Positions 1 to 8,067 of a DNA stretch of 64,000 nt are shown one piece after another. Below the pieces are notes generated by a model, which did no database searches, was not told where the DNA came from, and saw only the letters and a program-made list of their open reading frames with translations. This stretch comes from an uncultured Saccharospirillaceae bacterium (GTDB lineage: Bacteria > Pseudomonadota > Gammaproteobacteria > Pseudomonadales > Natronospirillaceae). The DNA lies in NCBI GenBank assembly GCA_913063165.1, contig CAJXZL010000002.1:1-64000 (forward strand). Reading direction: 5' to 3'. The first letter of the stretch is position 1, and each line of letters begins with the position of its first letter. The position numbers and the translations under genes are program-made.

Positions 1-100
1 GCTCTTGTCTGCTCTTGTCTGCTCTTGTCTGCTCTTGTCTGCTCTTGTCTGCTCTTGTCTGCTCTTGTCTGCTCTTGCCTGCTGTTGCCTGCTTTTCTTT
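1..100. repeat. 10-bp tandem repeat array at window edge
   Basis: Seven exact head-to-tail copies of GCTCTTGTCT (1-70) are followed by three decaying copies (71-100). The array is cut by the window start, so its full size is unknown. An open frame runs through it only because the unit has no stop. It lies upstream of dsbD and ends about 125 bp before that gene's start. Confidence 0.95.
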
Positions 101-225
101 TACAACTTTCCTCGCAAATCAGATACTTTTTACGTCAGCAAGTTGTATAAATTGATCTGCACGGTGGCAACGGGCTTAAAAGCCTTTAAAATGCTGTTTT
201 TATTGATTTGTACAAAGGATTCAAC

Positions 226-1959
226 ATGACATTAGTACGCTTCATTTTGGCAATGTGGTTGATCGTCGCAGCCGCTGTCCCTGTATCAGCAAAGCCGGTG
301 ACTTTTCTACCGGTGGATGAAGCCTATGACATGAGTTTTTACCTAGATGGTCCTGAATTTGTCATCGACTGGATTATCGTTCCCGATTATTACCTCTACA
401 AAGACAAGTTTATTTATTCGGTAGTGCCTGAGTCTGCAGCGAATGCTGACGGCATTCCATACACAACCGAACAAGTGGTCACCGATGTCCAGTATTTGGA
501 AACGTGGGAAGAGAAATACGACCCGACCTTCGATGAAATAATGAACATTTATCATGCCGCAATGAGCGTTAGATTGATGCTCGCGGATATGCCGCGTCAG
601 TTTGACATGAAAGTAACCTATCAAGGTTGCGCGGATGCTGGATTGTGCTACCCACCCCAAAAAGTTCGTTTTCACATAGATCAAGACGCACGCACGGTAA
701 ATATAGTGCAGCCACAGTCTGCGTCTGCAGCGATGTCATTGCCAACAAAAGCCATTGGAAGCAACAGCCAGACAGGCATCGCATTGCCTATGGCACTCGT
801 TTTGGCGTTAATGGGTGGTTTGATTCTCAATTTGATGCCCTGTGTGTTTCCTGTGTTGTCTATCAAAGCGTTATCAATGGTACAGACCATTCATGACAAG
901 AAGGCAGGGCGCCAACAGGGTCTTTGGTACGGTTTGGGTGTGGTACTCGGCTTTTTGGTCATCGGGTTGTTGCCGGTGTTATTCCGCAGTACCGGGAACT
1001 GGCTGGGCTGGGGTTTTCAATTGCAGTCACCCGTCATGATCGGGTTGTTGACCCTGTTGTTTTTCGTACTCGCGCTGAACTTATCCGGTTGGTTTCAGAT
1101 CGGTGGTCGATGGATGGGTATGGGACAGTCGTTAACTGAAAAGCCCGGTGTTCAGGGTTCATTTTTTACCGGTATTTTGGCTACATTGGTCGCTACGCCC
1201 TGTATTGCACCGTTTATGGGTACCGCCATTGCATTTGCGCTGTCTCAGCCAGCCTGGGTGAGTCTGCTCGTGTTTGGCACCATGGGTGTGGGTATGGCGT
1301 TGCCGCTTACGCTATTGGCTTGGTTTCCACAATGGGGGCGTAAACTGCCAAAACCTGGGCCATGGATGGATCGCTTTAAGCAGGCCTTGGCATTCCCGCT
1401 CTATATCACGGCAATTTGGTTACTATCGGTGCTGGATATTATGAAAGGGGGCAATACCCTATTGTTGGCGGGCGTCGCCTTGGTGTTGGTGGCGATCGCA
1501 ACCTGGTCCGCTTTGTCAGTGACTGACCAAGATAGCAGTGTCACACGCAGTGTTAAGTGGACTGCGCGAATTCTATTGTGGGCCCTGGCACTGGGTATGT
1601 TGTTAAAGCCCACACCGACAGACGATGCTTGGCAAGCCTATGATCCAGACTTGGTATCGGATTATGTTGATACGGGTGTCCCAGTATTTATCGATGTCAC
1701 GGCAGCTTGGTGCATTACCTGTAAGGTGAATGAAAAAATCGCCCTGTCCAGTGATGCATTTTTTGCCCTAGCAGCGTCAAAAAATATTCAACTGGTAAAG
1801 GCGGATTGGACCAATCCTTCGCCGGAAGTAGACGCCTTGGTATCCACCTATGGACAATCTGGTGTACCACTGTATGTGCTGTTCGCTAATGGCAAAATTG
1901 AAGTGCTACCTCAAATCTTAACGCCAGAGTTGATGCGTAAGACTTTTTCTAAGGTCTAA
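226..1959 (+). CDS. dsbD: Thiol:disulfide interchange protein DsbD
   Basis: This 577-residue inner-membrane reductase passes electrons from cytoplasmic thioredoxin to periplasmic thiol proteins. All three DsbD parts are present. After a signal peptide (about residues 1-22) comes the periplasmic alpha domain with its cysteine pair C135 and C141 (motif GCADAGLCYPP). Next is an eight-helix-like membrane domain with C206 (LMPCVFP) and C326 (ATPCIAP). Last is a thioredoxin-like domain with the CxxC motif C496-C499 (AWCITC). The length is close to E. coli DsbD (565). The ATG at 226 follows an AAGGA motif with good spacing; an in-frame TTG at 208 has no such site. No cutA or groE neighbour is present. 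All key cysteines are intact, so the call is firm. Confidence 0.95.
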   Translation: MTLVRFILAMWLIVAAAVPVSAKPVTFLPVDEAYDMSFYLDGPEFVIDWIIVPDYYLYKDKFIYSVVPESAANADGIPYTTEQVVTDVQYLETWEEKYDPTFDEIMNIYHAAMSVRLMLADMPRQFDMKVTYQGCADAGLCYPPQKVRFHIDQDARTVNIVQPQSASAAMSLPTKAIGSNSQTGIALPMALVLALMGGLILNLMPCVFPVLSIKALSMVQTIHDKKAGRQQGLWYGLGVVLGFLVIGLLPVLFRSTGNWLGWGFQLQSPVMIGLLTLLFFVLALNLSGWFQIGGRWMGMGQSLTEKPGVQGSFFTGILATLVATPCIAPFMGTAIAFALSQPAWVSLLVFGTMGVGMALPLTLLAWFPQWGRKLPKPGPWMDRFKQALAFPLYITAIWLLSVLDIMKGGNTLLLAGVALVLVAIATWSALSVTDQDSSVTRSVKWTARILLWALALGMLLKPTPTDDAWQAYDPDLVSDYVDTGVPVFIDVTAAWCITCKVNEKIALSSDAFFALAASKNIQLVKADWTNPSPEVDALVSTYGQSGVPLYVLFANGKIEVLPQILTPELMRKTFSKV

Positions 1960-2109
1960 CCTAGAAAAGGTGCCATTTGCGCATTTCCGTGTTTTTTGAT
2001 TTCTCTTGTAGGAAGTCGCGAACTTGGTCGGTTTTGCCTTGGTAATTTGATGATAATGAATGGTATCATGCTCCCATTCTTTTCTTTCCAACTTCTGGGG
2101 TATTCATTC

Positions 2110-3027
2110 ATGTCGGATAAACTGACAGACAAATTGACTCACTTAAAGCAACTTGAAACCGAAAGCATTCATATTATTCGCGAAGTGGCTGCCGAGTTTG
2201 AAAATCCTGTCATGCTGTATTCAGTCGGCAAAGACTCTGCGGTCATGCTGCATCTTGCCATGAAAGCCTTTTTGCCGGGTAAACCACCATTTCCTTTGAT
2301 GCACGTTGACACGACTTGGAAATTTAAGGAAATGATCGCCTTCCGCGATCAAATGGCGGCCAAAGTAGGCATGGATTTAATCGTACACGTCAATCAAGAT
2401 GGCATTGATCAGGGCGTAGGTCCTTTTACCCATGGCAGCGCGAAACACACTGACATCATGAAGACACAGGGATTGAAACAGGCCTTGGACAAATATGAGT
2501 TTGATGCAGCTTTTGGTGGCGCGCGACGTGATGAAGAAAAATCCCGTGCCAAAGAACGCGTCTATTCATTTCGTGATGAGAATCACCGGTGGGATCCTAA
2601 GAACCAACGTCCGGAGCTTTGGAAAGCCTATAACGGCATGGTGAACAAGGGTGAAAGTATCCGCGTATTCCCGCTGAGCAACTGGACGGAACTCGATATT
2701 TGGCAGTATATCCATTTAGAAGATATCCCCATTGTTCCCCTATATTTTGCAGCCGAGCGCCCAGTCGTTGAACGGGACGGTACGCTGATCATGGTCGATG
2801 ACGATCGGATGCCGATTGGACCCAATGATAAAATTGAGAACCGCATGGTGCGATTTAGAACGCTAGGCTGCTACCCCTTAACCGGTGCTGTTGAGTCGAC
2901 AGCCACGACCCTGCCTGAAATCATCCAAGAAATGTTGTTGACCAAAACCAGTGAACGACAGGGGCGTGTTATCGACCACGATCAATCGGCGTCGATGGAA
3001 AAGAAAAAGCAAGAAGGCTATTTCTAA
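2110..3027 (+). CDS. cysD: Sulfate adenylyltransferase subunit 2 (CysD)
   Basis: This 305-residue protein is the catalytic ATP-sulfurylase subunit, making adenylylsulfate (APS) from sulfate and ATP. The PP-loop is seen as [14 protein letters not shown], followed by [27 protein letters not shown] and the C-terminal [15 protein letters not shown]-type segment, all typical of CysD. Length matches E. coli CysD (302). The ATG at 2110 is preferred because family homology begins there; the frame stays open to 1996 without homologous sequence. CysD normally works with the GTPase CysN, which stimulates the reaction, but the next gene is a permease and no cysN is in the window. The gene is otherwise intact. 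Confidence 0.95.
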   Translation: MSDKLTDKLTHLKQLETESIHIIREVAAEFENPVMLYSVGKDSAVMLHLAMKAFLPGKPPFPLMHVDTTWKFKEMIAFRDQMAAKVGMDLIVHVNQDGIDQGVGPFTHGSAKHTDIMKTQGLKQALDKYEFDAAFGGARRDEEKSRAKERVYSFRDENHRWDPKNQRPELWKAYNGMVNKGESIRVFPLSNWTELDIWQYIHLEDIPIVPLYFAAERPVVERDGTLIMVDDDRMPIGPNDKIENRMVRFRTLGCYPLTGAVESTATTLPEIIQEMLLTKTSERQGRVIDHDQSASMEKKKQEGYF

Positions 3028-3042
3028 CCCGCGTTATATTCC

Positions 3043-3064
3043 ACTGGCAGGACAATCTGCCAGT
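3043..3064 (+). terminator. Intercistronic hairpin after cysD
   Basis: A perfect 8-bp stem, ACTGGCAG/CTGCCAGT, encloses a 6-nt loop (GACAAT). It has no following T-tract, so it is more likely an mRNA-stabilising or attenuating hairpin than a strong intrinsic terminator. It lies 23 bp before the permease start. Confidence 0.6.
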
Positions 3065-3087
3065 CCTAAACATGAGTTGAGGATGTT

Positions 3088-4854
3088 GTGTTTGACCCGA
3101 TGGTAATGACGCTGGTTCTGATTGCTGTGGTGTTTGGCTGCTTGGCGTTTACCAAGCTGGCTGCTGACATGGTGCTGATGGCTGCCTTGGCATTCTTGCT
3201 CCTGTCAGACACCCTATCTGCAAGAGAGGCCTTTAGTGGGTTTTCGAATCCTGGGGTCATGACAATTGCAGTTTTATACGTCATTGCTGCTGGATTGCAA
3301 AATACCGGATCAGTTCAATGGGTCGCGCGGATGCTGTTGGGTATGCCCAAGTCGGTTCCCAATGCCCAGTTGCGTCTATTTGCCCCTTCCGCGTTTTTAA
3401 GCGCTTTTATGAACAACACCGCCATTGTGTCAATGTTTATTCCTGCTGTTCAAGATTGGGCTGACCGCCTCAATATACCCGCCTCCAAATTTCTCATCCC
3501 CCTGAGTTATGCCACCATTTTGGGTGGGGTCTGCACCCTGATTGGCACCAGTACCAACCTTGTTGTGGACGGACTGTTGCAAACGCAGCTGGATATTCAC
3601 CTGCGTATTTTCGATCTGGCATGGGTGGGTCTGCCGATCGTTTTTGTCGGTGGCGCATACTTGTATTTTATTGGACACCGGTTGTTACCCTCGAGACCCA
3701 ATATTTCAGCCAAGGTTGATGAGATTCGCCAATACAGCGTGACATTTAAAGTTGAAGCTGGTGGTGCAGTTGATGGCAAAACGGTTGCAGATGCGGGTTT
3801 GAGAAATTTGCGATCGGGCTATCTTGCAGAATTGCACAGAAATGGCCAGACCGTTACCTCCAATATTGCCAATACGGTGCTGCAAGCAGAGGACGAGTTA
3901 ACCTTTATCGGCGCCCCTGAAACTGCCAAAGAGTTACGTCGTCTTCAAGGCGTTACGCCCCTTGAAGGCAGCATCGACAAACTTTCCTTTAACAACCACG
4001 ATCGATGTTTGGTAGAAGTTGTGATTGGTCCGGACTTTCCTAATCTTGATCAATCTATTAAGGAATGTAAGTTCCGCACCCACTATGATGCAGTGGTATT
4101 GTCTGTGTCTCGTGGTGTGGATCGTTTACCCGGAAAATTAGGCGACATCATTTTAGAAGTAGGGGATACCCTGTTGCTGGAGACCAGCGAACAGTTTGTC
4201 GAGCATTATCGCTACCGACGAGACTTTATGCTGGTGAGTGCCTTGCACGACTCGACACCACCCGATTATTCAAAGGCACCCATCGCCATGGGCATTGTTG
4301 CTGTGATGGTGATGTTAAGCGCGATGCAACTGCTGACCATGCTAGAAGCGGGTCTATTGGCGGCTGGTGCCATGGTGGTCACGCGCAGCGTTAACGGTAG
4401 CAAGGCCAGAAGAAGTATTGATACCAGTGTTTTGGTGGTGATCGCAGCCTCATTTGCACTGGGCTTGGCGTTGGACAAAACGGGCGGTGCCGATTGGATT
4501 TCTGGGTTGTTGTTGCCGCTTACGACGATTTCCCCGCTAGTGGCGTTGATCGTGATCTATGTATTGACCGTCATTTTGACAGAATTGATTACCAATAACG
4601 CGGCCGCCATTATGATGTTTCCGATAGCAGTCAGCGTGGCTGCACAAAGCGAGTCCAGTGTTCTGCCATTTGCCATCGCTTTGATGGTTGCAGCTTCTGC
4701 CAGTTTTATCACGCCGTTGGGGTACCAAACCAATTTGATGGTGTACGGCCCAGGGCAATACCGCTTTACGGACTACATGAAAATCGGCATACCCTTGAGT
4801 ATATTGGTGGGCATAACAGCGCTTTCCGTCATTCCGGTGGTGTGGCCGTTTTAA
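3088..4854 (+). CDS. SLC13-family permease with two TrkA-C (RCK_C) domains
   Basis: This is a 588-residue polytopic membrane protein. An N-terminal half of about five or six helices carries the SNPGVMTIAVLYVIAAGL and FMNNTAIVSMFIP motifs. A cytoplasmic insert (about residues 210-390) resembles two TrkA-C domains. A second membrane half contains LTELITNNAAAIMMFPIA. The repeated NNT/NNA helix-hairpin motifs are those of sodium-coupled DASS transporters. Placement between cysD and cysC makes sulfate the likely substrate, but specificity cannot be read from sequence. The GTG start at 3088 has GAGG five bases upstream. It occupies the slot where cysN would normally lie. A bioenergetic role other than sulfate uptake remains possible. 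Confidence 0.88.
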   Translation: MFDPMVMTLVLIAVVFGCLAFTKLAADMVLMAALAFLLLSDTLSAREAFSGFSNPGVMTIAVLYVIAAGLQNTGSVQWVARMLLGMPKSVPNAQLRLFAPSAFLSAFMNNTAIVSMFIPAVQDWADRLNIPASKFLIPLSYATILGGVCTLIGTSTNLVVDGLLQTQLDIHLRIFDLAWVGLPIVFVGGAYLYFIGHRLLPSRPNISAKVDEIRQYSVTFKVEAGGAVDGKTVADAGLRNLRSGYLAELHRNGQTVTSNIANTVLQAEDELTFIGAPETAKELRRLQGVTPLEGSIDKLSFNNHDRCLVEVVIGPDFPNLDQSIKECKFRTHYDAVVLSVSRGVDRLPGKLGDIILEVGDTLLLETSEQFVEHYRYRRDFMLVSALHDSTPPDYSKAPIAMGIVAVMVMLSAMQLLTMLEAGLLAAGAMVVTRSVNGSKARRSIDTSVLVVIAASFALGLALDKTGGADWISGLLLPLTTISPLVALIVIYVLTVILTELITNNAAAIMMFPIAVSVAAQSESSVLPFAIALMVAASASFITPLGYQTNLMVYGPGQYRFTDYMKIGIPLSILVGITALSVIPVVWPF

Positions 4855-4886
4855 CAACGCCCAGATAGTGGCAATAGGAAGATTCA

Positions 4887-5489
4887 ATGACAGACGACAA
4901 TATCGTATGGCATAACCACCAGGTTTCAGATGACGACCGTGCGCGCCAAAAAGGTCAAAAACCCGCACTGTTGTGGTTTACCGGCCTGAGTGGATCGGGC
5001 AAGTCGACCATTGCCAACGCGGTTGAAATGCGTCTGTTTGAAATGGGTTGCCACAGTTTTTTGCTAGATGGCGACAATGTGCGTCATGGACTTTGTAAAG
5101 ACCTGACTTTTTCAGATGTTGATCGCGTTGAGAATGTCCGAAGGGTGGGTGAAGTCGCAAAACTGATGGTCGATTCCGGGTTATTTGTTTTATCAGCTTT
5201 TATTTCACCTTTCAGAGCAGAGCGCGCCTTGGTTGGCGGTTTGCTTGACCCCGGCAAATTTATTGAAATTTATGTTGATACACCGCTCGCCATTTGTGAG
5301 CAAAGAGATCCGAAGAAGTTGTATCAAAAAGCCCGCCAAGGATTAATCGCTAACTTTACCGGGATCGATTCAGCCTATGAAGCGCCTTTGCGTCCGGATG
5401 TGCATCTAAAAACGGCAGAAATGTCCATCGAAGCCTGTGTGGAAGCAGTACTGGCCCACATGAAGGCACTGGGGTTAACAAACCAGTAA
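4887..5489 (+). CDS. cysC: Adenylylsulfate kinase (APS kinase, CysC)
   Basis: This 200-residue enzyme phosphorylates APS to PAPS, the sulfate donor for PAPS reductase and sulfotransferases. The Walker A motif GLSGSGKS is at residues 33-40, followed by the APS-binding segment [15 protein letters not shown], the FISPFRAER motif and the flexible-lid region ([12 protein letters not shown]). Length is normal for a stand-alone CysC. It starts 32 bp after the permease, so co-transcription with cysD and the permease is likely. Because it is not fused to a CysN domain, CysN must be supplied from elsewhere or be absent. Confidence 0.96.
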   Translation: MTDDNIVWHNHQVSDDDRARQKGQKPALLWFTGLSGSGKSTIANAVEMRLFEMGCHSFLLDGDNVRHGLCKDLTFSDVDRVENVRRVGEVAKLMVDSGLFVLSAFISPFRAERALVGGLLDPGKFIEIYVDTPLAICEQRDPKKLYQKARQGLIANFTGIDSAYEAPLRPDVHLKTAEMSIEACVEAVLAHMKALGLTNQ

Positions 5490-5560
5490 ATCCCTTATTA
5501 TTCAGTGCGAAGGTGAGAGATCACTGTTTTTAGCAACGAAATTTATGGTCTAATACCACA

Positions 5561-6802
5561 ATGATAACTTCAATTCCTTGGCTGATTGGGACCCGCTATG
5601 TGCGGGCCAAACGGCGCAATCATTTTATATCCTTCATCTCAGCCGTTTCCATGATCGGACTGGTGTTAGGTGTCATGGTGCTGATCATCGTCATGTCCGT
5701 AATGAACGGATTTGATCGAGAAATGCAAACCCGCGTATTGGGCATGGTACCGCATGGCACGATTTCACAACCTGAAGGCATGTCTGACTGGCCTATGTTG
5801 CTCGATACCCTGGCAGCATCCCCCGATGTGGTGGCAGCAACCCCCTATATTGAATCTCAAGGCTTATTGTCTGTCGATAATGTGACACGTGGCGTCATGA
5901 TTTATGGCATCGATCCCGAGCGACATGACAAGGTCTCAATTGTGGGCGAGCACTTTGTTGCAGGGCAACTCAACGATTTAACACCCGGTCGGTTTGGCAT
6001 TGTCTTGGGTGATATTCTCGCCCGCATACTGGGTGTGGGTATTGGCGATTCAGTCACATTAATGGTACCTGAAGTGAGTGTGTCGATTGCAGGCTTGGCA
6101 CCGCGCTTTAAGCGTTTTGAGGTGGTCGGACTGTTTAGTGTTGGCGCTGAAATGGACTCAGGATTGGCCTATATCAATATGAGGGATGCGGCCAAATTGT
6201 TGCGTATGGGCGATAAGGTTGATGGTGTGCGTATTCGGGTAGCCAATTTGTTTGATGCCCGTGAAATCACATGGAATCTAGCCGTTAATCTACCGGGCCG
6301 TTATATGGTCAGTGATTGGACCCGTACCCAAGGCAATCTGTATAAAGCCATACAGATGGAAAAGCGCATGATTGGACTGTTGTTGGTCATGATTGTCGCG
6401 GTTGCCGCCTTTAATATCGTATCGTCTCTGGTGATGCTGGTGCAGGACAAACAGGGTGATATTGCGATTTTAAGAACCATGGGCGCCTCGCCACGACAAA
6501 TTATGGGCATATTTATTGTGCAGGGCAGCATGATTGGTGTCATCGGCGTAGTGATCGGCACGATATTAGGCGTACTCGGTGCCTTGTCGATCGACAAGCT
6601 TATTGGCTTCATCGAATCGGTATTTGGTATTCAGGTGATTGATGGCTCAGTCTATTTTATTGATTATTTCCCCTCCGAATTACAGTGGATGGACGTGGCT
6701 TGGATCACGGGGGTGTCATTAATTTTGAGCCTGTTGGCAACGCTATATCCTGCCTTTAGAGCGTCTCGATTGTCACCAGCAGAGGCTTTGCGCTATGAAT
6801 GA
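5561..6802 (+). CDS. lolC: Lipoprotein-releasing ABC transporter permease, LolC/LolE family
   Basis: This 413-residue MacB/FtsX-type permease extracts outer-membrane lipoproteins from the inner membrane and hands them to LolA. The N-terminus (IGTRYVRAKRRNHFISFIS) and first helix are characteristic. A large periplasmic domain spans roughly residues 45-265. The last three helices follow, with the conserved AFNIVSSLVMLVQDK stretch and a C-terminal ALRYE. The gene overlaps lolD by 8 bp. Only one such permease is present, and no second lolE gene follows lolD. That arrangement suggests a homodimeric LolF-type system unless another copy exists elsewhere. The symbol lolC is used for the family, not to exclude LolF. 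Confidence 0.93.
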   Translation: MITSIPWLIGTRYVRAKRRNHFISFISAVSMIGLVLGVMVLIIVMSVMNGFDREMQTRVLGMVPHGTISQPEGMSDWPMLLDTLAASPDVVAATPYIESQGLLSVDNVTRGVMIYGIDPERHDKVSIVGEHFVAGQLNDLTPGRFGIVLGDILARILGVGIGDSVTLMVPEVSVSIAGLAPRFKRFEVVGLFSVGAEMDSGLAYINMRDAAKLLRMGDKVDGVRIRVANLFDAREITWNLAVNLPGRYMVSDWTRTQGNLYKAIQMEKRMIGLLLVMIVAVAAFNIVSSLVMLVQDKQGDIAILRTMGASPRQIMGIFIVQGSMIGVIGVVIGTILGVLGALSIDKLIGFIESVFGIQVIDGSVYFIDYFPSELQWMDVAWITGVSLILSLLATLYPAFRASRLSPAEALRYE

Positions 6803-7487
6803 TATTGTATTGGCGTGCCAAGGCGTTTGTCGGGATTATAAGGTTGGTCCTGAGACGGTGCGTGTACTAAGAGGTTTAGACCTTCAGGTTGCACAGGGGA
6901 GCTTGGTGTCTATCGTCGGTACGTCTGGCAGCGGAAAAACCACCTTGTTAAATATTTTGGCAGGGTTGGACACGCCCACCGCAGGCGAGGTCATTATTGC
7001 TGGTCATGCCTTAAGTGCGATCAGTGATCGGCAACGCGGTGTCATTCGCAATAAAGACATGGGCTTTGTATTTCAATTCCACCACCTATTGCCTGAATTT
7101 ACCGCATTGGAAAACCTGTTGTTACCCTCCATGATTGGAAAGACCTACGGGCCTGACGTCAAGGAATATGCGGCGAGTTTGCTAGAGCGGGTAGGGTTAG
7201 GAGACCGGTTACACCATAAGCCTTCTGAGCTATCAGGTGGCGAGCGTCAGCGTGTAGCGATCGCTAGAGCATTGGTCAATAGACCTAAATTGGTGTTGAT
7301 GGATGAACCGACAGGCAACCTGGATGAAGACAATTCAAAACAGATTGAAGCCCTCATCGTCGATCTCAATCACAACTTCAAAATCAGCTTTGTGGTGGTG
7401 ACCCACAGCCGAGACTTGGCAGATGCAATGGCTGAGCGCTATCGATTGGTTGACGGTAAGCTGCTGTCAGGCGCAGTCACTTACTGA
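6795..7487 (+). CDS. lolD: Lipoprotein-releasing system ATPase LolD
   Basis: This 230-residue ABC ATPase powers the Lol permease. Walker A is GTSGSGKTT (residues 42-50), the Q-loop region reads GFVFQFHHLLPEFTALEN, the signature is LSGGERQRVAIARAL, and Walker B is LVLMDEPTGNLD. The QFHHLLPEF and PTGNLD segments are typical of LolD and MacB-type ATPases. It overlaps lolC by 8 bp, so translation is coupled. Its 3' end overlaps the convergent DUF2062 gene by 7 bp, leaving no room for a terminator outside the coding region. Confidence 0.95.
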   Translation: MNDIVLACQGVCRDYKVGPETVRVLRGLDLQVAQGSLVSIVGTSGSGKTTLLNILAGLDTPTAGEVIIAGHALSAISDRQRGVIRNKDMGFVFQFHHLLPEFTALENLLLPSMIGKTYGPDVKEYAASLLERVGLGDRLHHKPSELSGGERQRVAIARALVNRPKLVLMDEPTGNLDEDNSKQIEALIVDLNHNFKISFVVVTHSRDLADAMAERYRLVDGKLLSGAVTY

Positions 7488-8005
7488 GATTGGCTGCGCT
7501 TCTTAGCACGCAAAGCCCAGTGACGCCTTGCATTCCAATGCCACAGGCCATTAATGACCAGTGCCCCAACTAGCCCTGCCACGAGCCCTACGATAACCGA
7601 TCCCAAAATCAGGGGCTCCCAAATCGCGTTTATTTCAGAAGCCAACCATTTTAGTGACAGTTTGAAATCTGGCATCTTAACGGGTTGGTCTAGGATATGT
7701 GCGCCGAGCCAATAATTGAAATAGTAGATGGGCCCCATGGTTAATGGGTTCGATACCCACACCACAGAAATCGATAGCGGAATGTTGGCGTTGAAATAAA
7801 TCGCCAGTACGGCTGCCGTTAGCATGTGAAAAGGAAGAGGTAGCATCGCTACAAACAGACCAAAGAAGCATGCCTTAGCGACTGACTTTCTATTAAGATG
7901 CCACAGGCTGGGTTTATGAAGAAGGTGTCCTAGGAACTGCAAAGATTCGTTGTTCTTTATCTTTTCTGCTGTAGGCAGCCACTTTTTTAACGCTTTTCTA
8001 GGCAC
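7481..8005 (-). CDS. DUF2062 inner-membrane protein
   Basis: A 174-residue protein of unknown function. The N-terminus VPRKALKKWLP followed by SLQFLGHLLHKPSLWHLNRKSVAKA is the usual start of proteobacterial DUF2062 proteins. It is followed by membrane segments around FGLFVAMLPLPFHML, VVWVSNPLTMGPIYY and a C-terminal helix. The GTG start at 8005 was chosen from this family similarity. Upstream in-frame starts exist (ATG at 8035, GTG at 8065) but none has a clear ribosome-binding site. The gene is convergent with lolD and divergent from comEC, a neighbourhood also known in pseudomonads. The family call is firm; the start is uncertain. Confidence 0.85.
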   Translation of the reverse strand: MPRKALKKWLPTAEKIKNNESLQFLGHLLHKPSLWHLNRKSVAKACFFGLFVAMLPLPFHMLTAAVLAIYFNANIPLSISVVWVSNPLTMGPIYYFNYWLGAHILDQPVKMPDFKLSLKWLASEINAIWEPLILGSVIVGLVAGLVGALVINGLWHWNARRHWALRAKKRSQSQ

Positions 8006-8067
8006 TGATATATCGCATTGACCAATGAAGGTCATGATTATCCATAATAAGGCAAGGATTGCCACCT

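Noticed and set aside
5-229. 74-codon ORF through the left-edge repeat
   Set aside because: It is open only because the 10-bp unit lacks stops; the peptide is a repeat of Leu, Cys and Ser with no family, and it overlaps the dsbD start.
4537-4968. 143-codon minus-strand ORF across the permease and cysC junction
   Set aside because: It overlaps two firm genes on the other strand and has no recognisable protein features.
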